From NCBI RefSeq assembly GCF_014762685.1, contig NZ_JABURM010000006.1, positions 732,384 through 796,383 of the forward strand: a stretch of DNA of 64,000 nucleotides, given 5' to 3'. A program made the translations under genes and the position numbers. The notes beneath the pieces are model-generated. The model saw nothing but the letters and a program-made list of their open reading frames with translations, did no database searches and was not told where the DNA came from. Of the stretch, positions 7,972 to 16,082 are shown piece by piece. The stretch is from Gracilimonas sp. (GTDB lineage Bacteria > Bacteroidota > Rhodothermia > Balneolales > Balneolaceae). The stretch's first letter is position 1. The number at the start of each line of letters is the position of its first letter.

Positions 7972-8054
7972 AAAAAGAGAACTTAGTAGCTTTTAACTTC
8001 ACTCCCCTTTTATATGATTGTTGAACGGTTCACCATGAAAAATTAGGGCAAGAC

Positions 8055-8498
8055 ATGATCTATATATTTGGTATTACCTCAATAATCTTAGGGGTATTTT
8101 TGACTAATATCGTTTCCAAAGTGAGGGATAATAACGTTTCGCAATATGTTTCAAAGGGAGATTTAGTTGATCTTCAATTAAATAAGACTAATGAAGAAGA
8201 TTTACGGGCTAAGTATTCTCCGGGCTGGCTTAACCTCTTAGCACTTTTGCCATTACCCTTGGTCCTTGGTGGTATGGGGGTGATTATTTATAATCTGTGG
8301 CAAACTGAAATACTTTGGGTGAAAATTGCTTTGGTATATGGCCTAATAGGTCTTATTTACGCTAACTACCATGTCAAGAATATTGATGTGGGTGCATCTG
8401 GTCAGGTTGTTACATTCCTGTCTGTTTCTGTATTATGGCCTCTTGTTGTACTACTGTACATAGGTAAATATTTATGGGATAAAAGAAGCGACAGGTAA
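8055..8498 (+). CDS. Hypothetical membrane protein with four helices
   Basis: 147 residues. Hydrophobic segments lie near residues 2-20, 58-80, 88-105 and 118-138, so it is an integral membrane protein with a soluble loop of about 35 charged residues after the first helix. No family is recognised. Its TAA is directly followed by the ATG of the 77-residue gene with no gap, so the two are translationally coupled. Confidence 0.55.
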   Translation: MIYIFGITSIILGVFLTNIVSKVRDNNVSQYVSKGDLVDLQLNKTNEEDLRAKYSPGWLNLLALLPLPLVLGGMGVIIYNLWQTEILWVKIALVYGLIGLIYANYHVKNIDVGASGQVVTFLSVSVLWPLVVLLYIGKYLWDKRSDR

Positions 8499-8732
8499 AT
8501 GGAAAAGAATAAAGCAAAACTATTAGCAAGACAGTTCCTCAGTAAAAACATTCAATTAGAGGTCTTATCTGAGACACCGTCAGGAATAAGTATCTATCCG
8601 AAAATACAGGAAAATGAATTTTTAGTTAGGTTTACGCTTTTTGCAGAAACCCACGGTTTTGGGGCCGACCAATATGTAGCCGTCTCAAAGAAAGATGGAA
8701 CCGTTCGCTACGTTGGTTATCATGGTGAATAG
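8499..8732 (+). CDS. Small hypothetical protein coupled to the membrane protein
   Basis: 77 residues. The sequence has a short basic helix, then strands around SGISIYPKIQENEFLVRF, then a C-terminal end KKDGTVRYVGYHGE that resembles the last hairpin of small single-domain alpha-beta proteins. The start codon immediately follows the stop of the membrane-protein gene. Function unknown; it may be the soluble partner of that protein. Confidence 0.5.
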   Translation: MEKNKAKLLARQFLSKNIQLEVLSETPSGISIYPKIQENEFLVRFTLFAETHGFGADQYVAVSKKDGTVRYVGYHGE

Positions 8733-8831
8733 TCCTGTCATTCAGTAAAGTATTTAAAGGAAATTTTACTGTAAGGAACCCCATTCTCATCGCTCTTACT
8801 AAGTAAGGATTTCAGCATAAAACAGCTTTAA

Positions 8832-8996
8832 ATGACGGAAAAAGAGCTTAGACTAACTAAAGGCATACACAACCTTGTCCGGGGTACTTTGACTTGGGAG
8901 GAATCCTGGGAATTATTGAGCGAGGTTATGGAGTCAAAACAATGGATTGAGTACTGGGAAATGGAAATCCTTTGTACAGAATATTTTAGTAAGTAA
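8832..8996 (+). CDS. Small hypothetical protein (54 residues)
   Basis: An ATG at 8832 opens a 54-codon frame ending at TAA 8994-8996. The product is acidic and rich in tryptophan and glutamate (LTWEESWELLSEVMESKQWI), predicted helical, and reads like a real small soluble protein because of its conserved-looking Trp spacing. It fills most of the 341-base gap between the 77-residue gene and the AAA ATPase. Upstream at 8743-8771 a weak 7-bp inverted repeat (CAGTAAA/TTTACTG) may be a hairpin. Coding status is not certain. Confidence 0.45.
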   Translation: MTEKELRLTKGIHNLVRGTLTWEESWELLSEVMESKQWIEYWEMEILCTEYFSK

Positions 8997-9073
8997 GGGT
9001 GACAAATTCTGTCAGGGGTAGTAATTACATTAGTAAAGAGTAAAAGACACTACCAACCAATTCGGGAGAAATA

Positions 9074-10141
9074 ATGACAGAGCATTCATCGAAATCAAAT
9101 CAATCAACCATCGGGGATAAACTTAAAGCCCTTTCACAGTCTCATACTTTTGGCCAAAGCCTGCATGTACTGAGAAGAGATCAGATACCCAGTAAATTTT
9201 ATGTGAACAGTGTGGACCAAGAGAAATGGGAAGAATGGATCGCACAGGTTGAACAAGAATATCAATGGTTGCCGGAGAACCGGATTACATTGATGTATGA
9301 TCATCCACTATCCTCTGACAAGCGTAGTTACTTCCTTCATTTGGAACACGGAATTACGTTTCGGTTTGATTCTGAGGATGAATGCATTCGAATGTTTTAT
9401 GATCATGAAAGTAACGCCAAAACCGTAGAACATTTTAAAAAAGAGCTAAAGGGACTCCGTAGAACAGATACTAAGTTTGAGATCGGGTTTTTACAAAGTG
9501 ATTTGGGATCATTACGCCTCAAGTTTCGGAAATTCACTCCGTATGAAGAAGATCTCACGAAGTTTTTGGCAGATGAGGTGGAGAGCCTTAGAAAAGAGAT
9601 GATCGCTTCCATTGGTAATAAGAGTGATAGCGGACTTTATCTCCTCCATGGGCAGCCGGGAACGGGAAAAACGTCTTTCATAAAAACGGTGCTGAGTAGA
9701 ATCAAAAACAAAGCCATCTATATCACCCCAGGATTTGCTGAACATCTTTCATCACCGGATTTGATTGGGGTACTGATGGACCATCCAGGTAGTGTGCTGG
9801 TCATTGAGGATGCCGAAACGGTTCTCATGAAACGGCAGGCGGATAACTCCAATGCTGTCTCTAACCTACTGAACCTCACCGATGGTTTCCCGGCCGACTT
9901 TCTTAAGTTGAATATTATATGCACCTTCAACACCAACTTAGATGATATTGATCCGGCCCTGCTACGGGAAGGCCGGCTGAAGGGGATACATGAGTTCACC
10001 AAACTAACCATTCCACAGGCTCACGAGTTAGCCGGTCACCTCGGAAAAGAAATTGAAATCACTCAGCCTTTGACCTTAGCTGAAGTTTGTAATGCAGGGA
10101 GTTTGCAACGGAAGCTGGCGGTGAATGGTATCGGGTTTTAA
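9074..10141 (+). CDS. AAA+ ATPase (BCS1/Cdc48-like core)
   Basis: 355 residues. The N-terminal 185 residues are a specific domain of unknown role. The AAA+ core follows: Walker A HGQPGTGKTS (about 192-201), Walker B VLVIEDAE (about 240-247), sensor 1 in CTFNTN, and arginine finger in DPALLREGRLKG, typical of the BCS1/proteasomal-type AAA clade. Similar genes occur in phage and plasmid regions. A GGGAG ribosome site precedes the ATG. The nucleotidase gene follows after 35 bases, so the two may be cotranscribed. It could remodel a protein or nucleoprotein complex. Confidence 0.85.
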   Translation: MTEHSSKSNQSTIGDKLKALSQSHTFGQSLHVLRRDQIPSKFYVNSVDQEKWEEWIAQVEQEYQWLPENRITLMYDHPLSSDKRSYFLHLEHGITFRFDSEDECIRMFYDHESNAKTVEHFKKELKGLRRTDTKFEIGFLQSDLGSLRLKFRKFTPYEEDLTKFLADEVESLRKEMIASIGNKSDSGLYLLHGQPGTGKTSFIKTVLSRIKNKAIYITPGFAEHLSSPDLIGVLMDHPGSVLVIEDAETVLMKRQADNSNAVSNLLNLTDGFPADFLKLNIICTFNTNLDDIDPALLREGRLKGIHEFTKLTIPQAHELAGHLGKEIEITQPLTLAEVCNAGSLQRKLAVNGIGF

Positions 10142-10176
10142 TAAAGAGGAAATCAGGGAAACAAATAAATTTAACT

Positions 10177-10632
10177 ATGAAAGACATTGTATTAGTAGAT
10201 ATGGACAACGTTCTGGTTGATTTTCAATCAGGTATTGATCGCCTTTCGGAAGAAACAAAACTTGAATATGAAGAAAGGCTGGATGAGGTGCCGGGTATAT
10301 TTAAATTAATGGAACCCATGAAAGATGCTATTGAAACCTACCACTGGCTTGGTGAGAATTTTGATACCTATATACTGTCCACCGCACCTTGGGGAAATCC
10401 ATCAGCATGGACTGATAAGCTAAATTGGGTAAAACAATATTTGCATGAACCGGCATATAAACGGTTGATCTTAAGTCATCACAAAAATTTGGTAGTGGGA
10501 GATTATCTTATTGATGATCGGACCGCCAGAGGAGTGGACAAATTCCAGGGAACACATATTCATTTTGGAACGGATGAGTTCAAAGACTGGATAGCAGTCC
10601 GGGAATATTTACAAAAGGAAATCAGTAAGTGA
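10177..10632 (+). CDS. HAD-family 5'(3')-deoxyribonucleotidase (NT5C type)
   Basis: 151 residues. Motif I is VDMDNVLVDF, with the nucleophile Asp and acid Asp two apart; motif II is in ILSTAPWGN; the lysine is in SHHKN; motif IV is DYLIDDR. This is the pattern of NT5C-like deoxyribonucleotidases, which dephosphorylate nucleoside monophosphates in the cytoplasm. They are frequent in phages and mobile elements, where they may alter nucleotide pools. It is preceded by the AAA ATPase and followed, after a 38-base gap, by an unknown gene. Confidence 0.9.
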   Translation: MKDIVLVDMDNVLVDFQSGIDRLSEETKLEYEERLDEVPGIFKLMEPMKDAIETYHWLGENFDTYILSTAPWGNPSAWTDKLNWVKQYLHEPAYKRLILSHHKNLVVGDYLIDDRTARGVDKFQGTHIHFGTDEFKDWIAVREYLQKEISK

Positions 10633-10670
10633 AAGTGATTGATTTTTTTAGAATTGTAGTTTAAGTGTAT

Positions 10671-11051
10671 ATGAAAGATAAAAACACAAACGAATCAGAA
10701 CTAATAGAAGAACTCAAACAGCGGTTTGGGGTAGAATTTGAATACCATGCTCCCAGCAAAGAGGAAGAGCAATTCCTTGAAGAGCGTCAGGAAGTGTATG
10801 AACTTTATTGCTGGAATTTTGATGCATTTGTCCAACATTATCAGTTAATTAAAAAATTCGGGCTTGAAGAAAAAGGATTATCTGATTTAGCCTGGAAAAT
10901 CGTACAGCTATTAGAGCCACCGGAAATTGATGGGCTTAAGAAAACTGAATTTTATAACCGATTCGGGGAGCATAGAATTATTCAAAACGCTCTTATAGAG
11001 CGCGAAATAAATAAGGAGACAGATGAGTTTTTCAGATCAATTAAGAGATAG
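10671..11051 (+). CDS. Hypothetical protein overlapping the PD-(D/E)XK nuclease gene
   Basis: 126 residues from the ATG at 10671; a GTG two codons upstream (10665) is possible. It is strongly charged and helical with aromatic residues (VYELYCWNFDAFVQHYQL) and no membrane segment. The 3' end overlaps the next gene by 29 bases, which suggests translational coupling and a shared task with the nuclease. It is not recognised and could be a partner, inhibitor or immunity protein; nothing in the sequence decides this. Confidence 0.6.
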   Translation: MKDKNTNESELIEELKQRFGVEFEYHAPSKEEEQFLEERQEVYELYCWNFDAFVQHYQLIKKFGLEEKGLSDLAWKIVQLLEPPEIDGLKKTEFYNRFGEHRIIQNALIEREINKETDEFFRSIKR

Positions 11052-11802
11052 TATCAAGCAGTCAACTTTAGATTATATTGGTGAAGCGGGTATACCGACT
11101 GAAAAATATAATGTAGTCGGTTCAGCTGTGATTTTTTCCACTGATGAGGCAAGTAATAAAAATTTTCTTCCAAAAACACTAAATCATATTAATCAACATG
11201 ATGATTGGAAAAACCGTCTAAGTAAGGTGCACTCTCACTTCGAAGATGGTACCGTTGAAATGGCCTCTTCTAATAGTTCAGATACACTTTTGATGAATAT
11301 ATTTTGTCATCCCAACTTTTTTAAGTGGGGAGGTCCCCAAAAATATCTTGGCTTTGAAAATGCAGAACCAAAGTTTGGCTGGATTCCAAAAGTAGAAGCA
11401 TCCCCTCGCTATACAGAAGTGGACATGAAACTTGGGAGTACTATTTATGAAGCTAAACTTACTGAACAAGGTTTCAATCAAAAAGAGAAAAAGAGGGTTC
11501 TTGAACGATACCCGGGCGTTGAAAATATTTTTGATCTGGATATGCTACAAAATGGGGATCAGTTATTGCACTATCAGTTACTAAGAAATATTTATGTGGC
11601 AGAGAAAAAAGGTCTCAACTTCAGGCTTCTTTGTGACTACCGTCGACCTGATTTATTACAAGGCTTATTTCAGACTACTCAGGCAATTGTAGATCATGAT
11701 CTGAGACAAAGGGTTGGATTTATCACGTGGCAGGAGATTGCCTCCTTTGTAGGTAAGGATTTAAAAGACTTTCTTCGTTTTAAATATGGGATAATTGGAT
11801 AG
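11023..11802 (+). CDS. PD-(D/E)XK nuclease, PGN_0703-like
   Basis: 259 residues. The sequence TEVDMKLGSTIYEAKLTE (about residues 131-148) matches the D...E-x-K centre of PD-(D/E)XK nucleases, in the form seen in the PGN_0703 family of putative restriction endonucleases. The aromatic segment HPNFFKWGG comes earlier and the C-terminus is helical. It overlaps the preceding gene and lies 79 bases before hsdM, so it might be a further nuclease of the same defence region. Its target is unknown. Confidence 0.65.
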   Translation: MSFSDQLRDSIKQSTLDYIGEAGIPTEKYNVVGSAVIFSTDEASNKNFLPKTLNHINQHDDWKNRLSKVHSHFEDGTVEMASSNSSDTLLMNIFCHPNFFKWGGPQKYLGFENAEPKFGWIPKVEASPRYTEVDMKLGSTIYEAKLTEQGFNQKEKKRVLERYPGVENIFDLDMLQNGDQLLHYQLLRNIYVAEKKGLNFRLLCDYRRPDLLQGLFQTTQAIVDHDLRQRVGFITWQEIASFVGKDLKDFLRFKYGIIG

Positions 11803-11881
11803 TACTACTAAATTCAGTTTTCTTAATTTATGACCCACAAAAATGTTTAAGAACAAATACTAACCAATTTCATCTCTCTAA

Positions 11882-14299
11882 ATGCCTATAAAAAAATCAG
11901 ACCTCTACGCCTCCATTTGGAAATCTTGTGATGAGCTTCGGGGAGGTATGGATGCTTCGCAGTACAAGGATTATGTGCTTACCATGCTCTTTCTTAAATA
12001 TGTGTCGGATAAGTATGCCGGTGATCCTGATGCTCTGCTAAGAATTCCCGAAGGTTCTTCTTTTGATGATATGGTGAAGCTGAAGGGGACCTCAAATATT
12101 GGTGATGATATTAACAAGAAAATCATAGCGCCAATTGCTGAGGAAAATGGGCTTACCGGGGTGATTGACCAGACTGATTTTAATGATGATGAGAAGCTGG
12201 GCTCCGATAAGGAAAAGATCAACCGACTCAGTAACCTGATCGGGATCTTTCAGAATGCTAATCTGGATTTTGGGCAGAATCGCGCCGGGGATGATGACCT
12301 ACTGGGCGATGCCTACGAATACCTGATGCGTAACTTTGCCACCGAGTCGGGCAAGAGCAAGGGTCAGTTTTATACTCCTGCTGAGGTATCTCGTATTTTG
12401 GCAAAGGTGATCGGTGTTGAAAAAGCTGATAGCCCAAAAATGAGTGTCTATGATCCAACTGCTGGATCAGGATCTTTGATTTTAAAAGTAGCCGATGAGG
12501 CCCCTATCAATATTTCGCTATTTGGACAAGAAATGGACGTTACAACGTCTGCATTAGCAAAAATGAATTTGGTACTGCACAACCGACCAGAAGATGTTCC
12601 TGCTATAAAAAGAGGGAATACATTGGCAAGTCCTATGCATCTCGATAACGGCATGCTCAAACGCTTTGATTTTGTGGTAGCCAATCCGCCGTTCTCCTAT
12701 AAGGCATGGACCAACGGACTCGATCCGGAGAATGATCCTTATAATCGCTTTGAAGGTTTTGGGATTCCGCCTTCCAAAAATGGAGATTACGCCTTTCTGC
12801 TGCATATAGTGAAGTCGCTGAAGAATACGGGGACGGCTGCGGTGATTTTGCCTCATGGTGTGCTTTTCCGGGGTAATGCGGAGGGAACCATCCGTAAGAA
12901 TCTGATCGAGCGGGGATATATTAAAGGGATTATTGGTCTGCCGGCCAACTTGTTTTATGGAACGGGTATTCCGGCATGTATCCTGGTGCTGGATAAGGAG
13001 CAGGCCGGGTCGCGCGAGGGCATTTTTATGATCGATGGCAGCGAAGGCTATCTCAAGGATGGTAATAAGAACCGGCTTCGGGAGCGGGATATTCACAAGA
13101 TCGTGGATCTGTTTCGCAGTCAGAAGGAAGAGTCCGGCTATTCCCGCTTTGTGCCGAATGAGGAGATCCGCGACAACGAGTACAACCTCAACATCCCCCG
13201 TTATATCGACAATAGCAGCGAGGAGGATATTCAGGATATTGAAGGCCATCTGAAGGGCGGTATTCCCGAGCGGGATGTGGAAGGCATGAACCGATTCTGG
13301 GAGGTCTATCCCGGAATAAAAGATACGCTGTTTGAGCCGCTCCGAGACGGCTACCTGCAATTGAAGGTGGACAAGGATGCCATCAACGAGACGGTGTTTG
13401 CTCACCCGGAGTTTAGCCGTTACAGCACGGAACTCTCGGAGTTGTTTGCCGGATGGAAATCGGCTCACTACGAGTCCATGAAAAACATTGATGAGGACAC
13501 ACGGCCCAAGGAGTTTATTGCGGAGATAGCCGAGGACCTCCTGGACCGCTACCGGGGGAAGGCGCTGATCGATCCCTATGATATTTACCAGCACCTGATG
13601 AACTACTGGTTTGAGACCCTGCGCGATGATGTGTACATGATTGTGGAGGATGGCTGGACGGCCACACTGGAGCCGGTGCGCAACAGCAAGGGGAAGATCA
13701 AGAAAGGAGAATTTACCTGTGAGCTGATTCCCAAAGAACTGGTGATTGACCGCTATTTTGCCCGGGAGAAAGCAGAGATCGAGGGGCTAAAGCAGACGCA
13801 GGAAACGGCGGCTCAAACGATGGAAGAGCTGGAGCAGGAACATGCGGTGGAAGGCGGTCTGCTGGAAGAGGCCCAAAGCGATGCCGGTAACGTCACCAAA
13901 GGCGAGCTCACCCGGCGCATGAAAGAGATCAAAGGCGACCCGGATTATGCGGAGGAGTACGAGCTGATGAAGACCTACAAATCCGCCTACGACAAGGAAA
14001 AGAAAGCCAAAAAGGCGGTTAAGGAAGCCGAGAAGCAGCTGGATGAGCAGGTTATTGAGAAGTACCCGCAGCTCAGCGAAGACGAAGTGAAAACCCTGGT
14101 GGTGGACGATAAATGGCTGCCCACTATAAAAGGACAAATTGACGGCGAAGTGGAAGCGATCTCCCGAAGCCTCACCCAGCGGGTGAACGAGCTGGCCGGG
14201 CGGTACAACAAAGCTGTGGTGGAGATTGATGAAGAAGTGAATGAGCTGGAAACCCGTGTACAGTCTCACCTGGAAGCAATGGGGGTTGTATGGAATTGA
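11882..14299 (+). CDS. hsdM: Type I restriction-modification methyltransferase subunit HsdM
   Basis: 805 residues, longer than the usual 500-550. The N-terminal helical domain (residues 1-155, YVLTMLFLKYVSDKY) is followed by an N6-adenine methylase: QFYTPAEVS (162-170), SAM motif I DPTAGSG (191-197) and catalytic NPPF (268-271). The last 200 residues form a charged coiled-coil extension. HsdM with HsdS methylates adenine in the recognition sequence and, with HsdR, allows cleavage of unmodified DNA. Its 3' end overlaps hsdS. Base composition changes along the gene: the part coding for motif I (about 12,380-12,680) is more AT-rich than the flanks. Confidence 0.97.
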   Translation: MPIKKSDLYASIWKSCDELRGGMDASQYKDYVLTMLFLKYVSDKYAGDPDALLRIPEGSSFDDMVKLKGTSNIGDDINKKIIAPIAEENGLTGVIDQTDFNDDEKLGSDKEKINRLSNLIGIFQNANLDFGQNRAGDDDLLGDAYEYLMRNFATESGKSKGQFYTPAEVSRILAKVIGVEKADSPKMSVYDPTAGSGSLILKVADEAPINISLFGQEMDVTTSALAKMNLVLHNRPEDVPAIKRGNTLASPMHLDNGMLKRFDFVVANPPFSYKAWTNGLDPENDPYNRFEGFGIPPSKNGDYAFLLHIVKSLKNTGTAAVILPHGVLFRGNAEGTIRKNLIERGYIKGIIGLPANLFYGTGIPACILVLDKEQAGSREGIFMIDGSEGYLKDGNKNRLRERDIHKIVDLFRSQKEESGYSRFVPNEEIRDNEYNLNIPRYIDNSSEEDIQDIEGHLKGGIPERDVEGMNRFWEVYPGIKDTLFEPLRDGYLQLKVDKDAINETVFAHPEFSRYSTELSELFAGWKSAHYESMKNIDEDTRPKEFIAEIAEDLLDRYRGKALIDPYDIYQHLMNYWFETLRDDVYMIVEDGWTATLEPVRNSKGKIKKGEFTCELIPKELVIDRYFAREKAEIEGLKQTQETAAQTMEELEQEHAVEGGLLEEAQSDAGNVTKGELTRRMKEIKGDPDYAEEYELMKTYKSAYDKEKKAKKAVKEAEKQLDEQVIEKYPQLSEDEVKTLVVDDKWLPTIKGQIDGEVEAISRSLTQRVNELAGRYNKAVVEIDEEVNELETRVQSHLEAMGVVWN

Positions 14300-16080
14300 T
14301 GACTGAAGAAAAGAAAGATTTTAAGACAACGGACGTTGGGTTGATTCCAGAAGATTGGGAAGTTAACGATCTTGGAAAAACATCCACATTGAAAGCAAGG
14401 ATTGGTTGGCAGGGTTTAAGAACAGATGAGTATTTAGAAAGTGGTAGTTATTATTTAGTAACTGGAACTGATTTCAAGAATGGTAGAATTGATTGGGATC
14501 AATGCTATTTCGTAGATAAAGAAAGGTATGACCAAGATAGGAATATCCAATTAAAGGGAGATGATATTCTAATCACCAAGGATGGTACGATTGGTAAAGT
14601 TGCTTTGGTTCGCTCGGTTCCCAAACCAGCAACATTAAACAGTGGGGTTTTTGTAGTTAGACCGAGAAGCAATGAATATATTCCAAAATATCTTTACTAC
14701 CTGTTTCAAGGCAAAGTATTTAAAAGTTTTCTGAACCAGTTAACCGCAGGTTCTACTATAAATCACTTATATCAAAAAGACTTTGTAAACTTTAAATACC
14801 CTACTCCTCCAGCCTTAGCCGAACAACAAACCATTGCCTCGGCCCTCAGCGATATGGATGAGCTGATCCGCTCCCTTGACGGGCTGATCCAAAAAAAGCA
14901 GGCCATCAAAAAAGGCACCATGCAGCAGCTCCTTACCGGTAAAAAACGCCTGCCCGTGTTTGATGGGGAGTGGGAGGTGAAGAAGTTGGGGGATGTGCTT
15001 TCTGTTCAACATGGTAAATCACAAAAACAGGTAGAATCGAAAGATGGTGAATATCCTATATTTGCTACGGGCGGACAAATTGGTAAGGCAAACGAATATC
15101 TTTATGATAAACCATCAGTACTGATCGGAAGAAAGGGTACAATTGATCGGCCACAATACATTGATAAGCCATTTTGGACCATAGATACTTTGTTTTATAC
15201 AGATATTAAAAATAATGCTATCGCTAAGTTTCTGTACTATAAATTTCTACTAATTGATTGGAGATCTTACAATGAAGCTTCAGGTGTGCCAAGCTTAAAC
15301 AGCTCAACAATAGAAAATATTGAAATCAATCTTCCCTCTGAACTTGATGAGCAAAAAGCCATAGTTGATATTTTAGATGATATGGATCGGGTGCTCCAAA
15401 CCCTCCGCCGAAAGCGGGAGAAGTACGTGCAGATAAAGCAGGGCATGATGCAGGAGTTGTTGACGGGGAAAACGAGGTTGGTGAAACCAATAAGCGAACC
15501 AATTCAGACAGCACAACCTAAAAGGAAACGAAGCTGGGCGTTTGAAGAGGCGGTAATTATATCAACACTCATTGATCGGTTTAATAAAGGAACCTTTTTT
15601 TTAAGTCGTTTCCGATATGTTAAGTACTCGTATTTGCTTAAGCGATATAATGAGATGGAAGTTACGAACTACATGAAGAAAGCAGCGGGGCCATATAACC
15701 CTCAAACCCGATATGGTGGTCCGGAAAGAATAGCAAAAGATAAAAACTATATTATCCCTGCTACTTCAGGAAAATTTAAAGGCTTTAAGCCCGGAGTTAA
15801 TATTGAAGAAGCTACCGATTATTTCAAAGATTGGTTTGGTACTGAAATCTTGGATTGGCTTGAACAATTCCGTTTTGCAAAAAATGATGAGCTTGAACTT
15901 ATAACGACAGTGGATCTTGCTATACAGGATCTGAATGAATCAGGCACACCGGTATCATTAATGACTGTAAAAAGATTAATTAGTGATCACGAAGAGTGGC
16001 GGCCTAAATTAAAGCGTAAAGTATTTTCAGATGAACAGATTGAATATGCTATGGATAAGGTAAACGAACTTTTTGACTGA
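14290..16080 (+). CDS. hsdS: Type I restriction-modification specificity subunit HsdS with C-terminal extension
   Basis: 596 residues versus about 400 for normal HsdS. Target recognition domain 1 covers about 18-175, conserved region 1 about 176-220 (AEQQTIASALSDMDELI), recognition domain 2 about 225-355, and conserved region 2 about 356-400 (DEQKAIVDILDDMDRVL). The two conserved regions repeat each other (QLLTGKKRLP, ELLTGKTRLV). Residues 401-596 are an extra domain (YMKKAAGPYNPQTRYGGPE) of unknown role. Recognition domains are AT-rich and conserved regions GC-richer, as expected from domain exchange. The start may be 14290 or, with TGATG coupling to hsdM, 14299. Confidence 0.95.
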   Translation: MELMTEEKKDFKTTDVGLIPEDWEVNDLGKTSTLKARIGWQGLRTDEYLESGSYYLVTGTDFKNGRIDWDQCYFVDKERYDQDRNIQLKGDDILITKDGTIGKVALVRSVPKPATLNSGVFVVRPRSNEYIPKYLYYLFQGKVFKSFLNQLTAGSTINHLYQKDFVNFKYPTPPALAEQQTIASALSDMDELIRSLDGLIQKKQAIKKGTMQQLLTGKKRLPVFDGEWEVKKLGDVLSVQHGKSQKQVESKDGEYPIFATGGQIGKANEYLYDKPSVLIGRKGTIDRPQYIDKPFWTIDTLFYTDIKNNAIAKFLYYKFLLIDWRSYNEASGVPSLNSSTIENIEINLPSELDEQKAIVDILDDMDRVLQTLRRKREKYVQIKQGMMQELLTGKTRLVKPISEPIQTAQPKRKRSWAFEEAVIISTLIDRFNKGTFFLSRFRYVKYSYLLKRYNEMEVTNYMKKAAGPYNPQTRYGGPERIAKDKNYIIPATSGKFKGFKPGVNIEEATDYFKDWFGTEILDWLEQFRFAKNDELELITTVDLAIQDLNESGTPVSLMTVKRLISDHEEWRPKLKRKVFSDEQIEYAMDKVNELFD

Positions 16081-16082
16081 AT

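Noticed and set aside
8743-8771. 7-bp inverted repeat as terminator
   Set aside because: AT-rich, 15-base loop and no T-run; too weak to call.
12554-13594. 346-residue open frame on the minus strand
   Set aside because: It lies antisense within hsdM, whose motifs are clear; the translated sequence has no recognisable domain.
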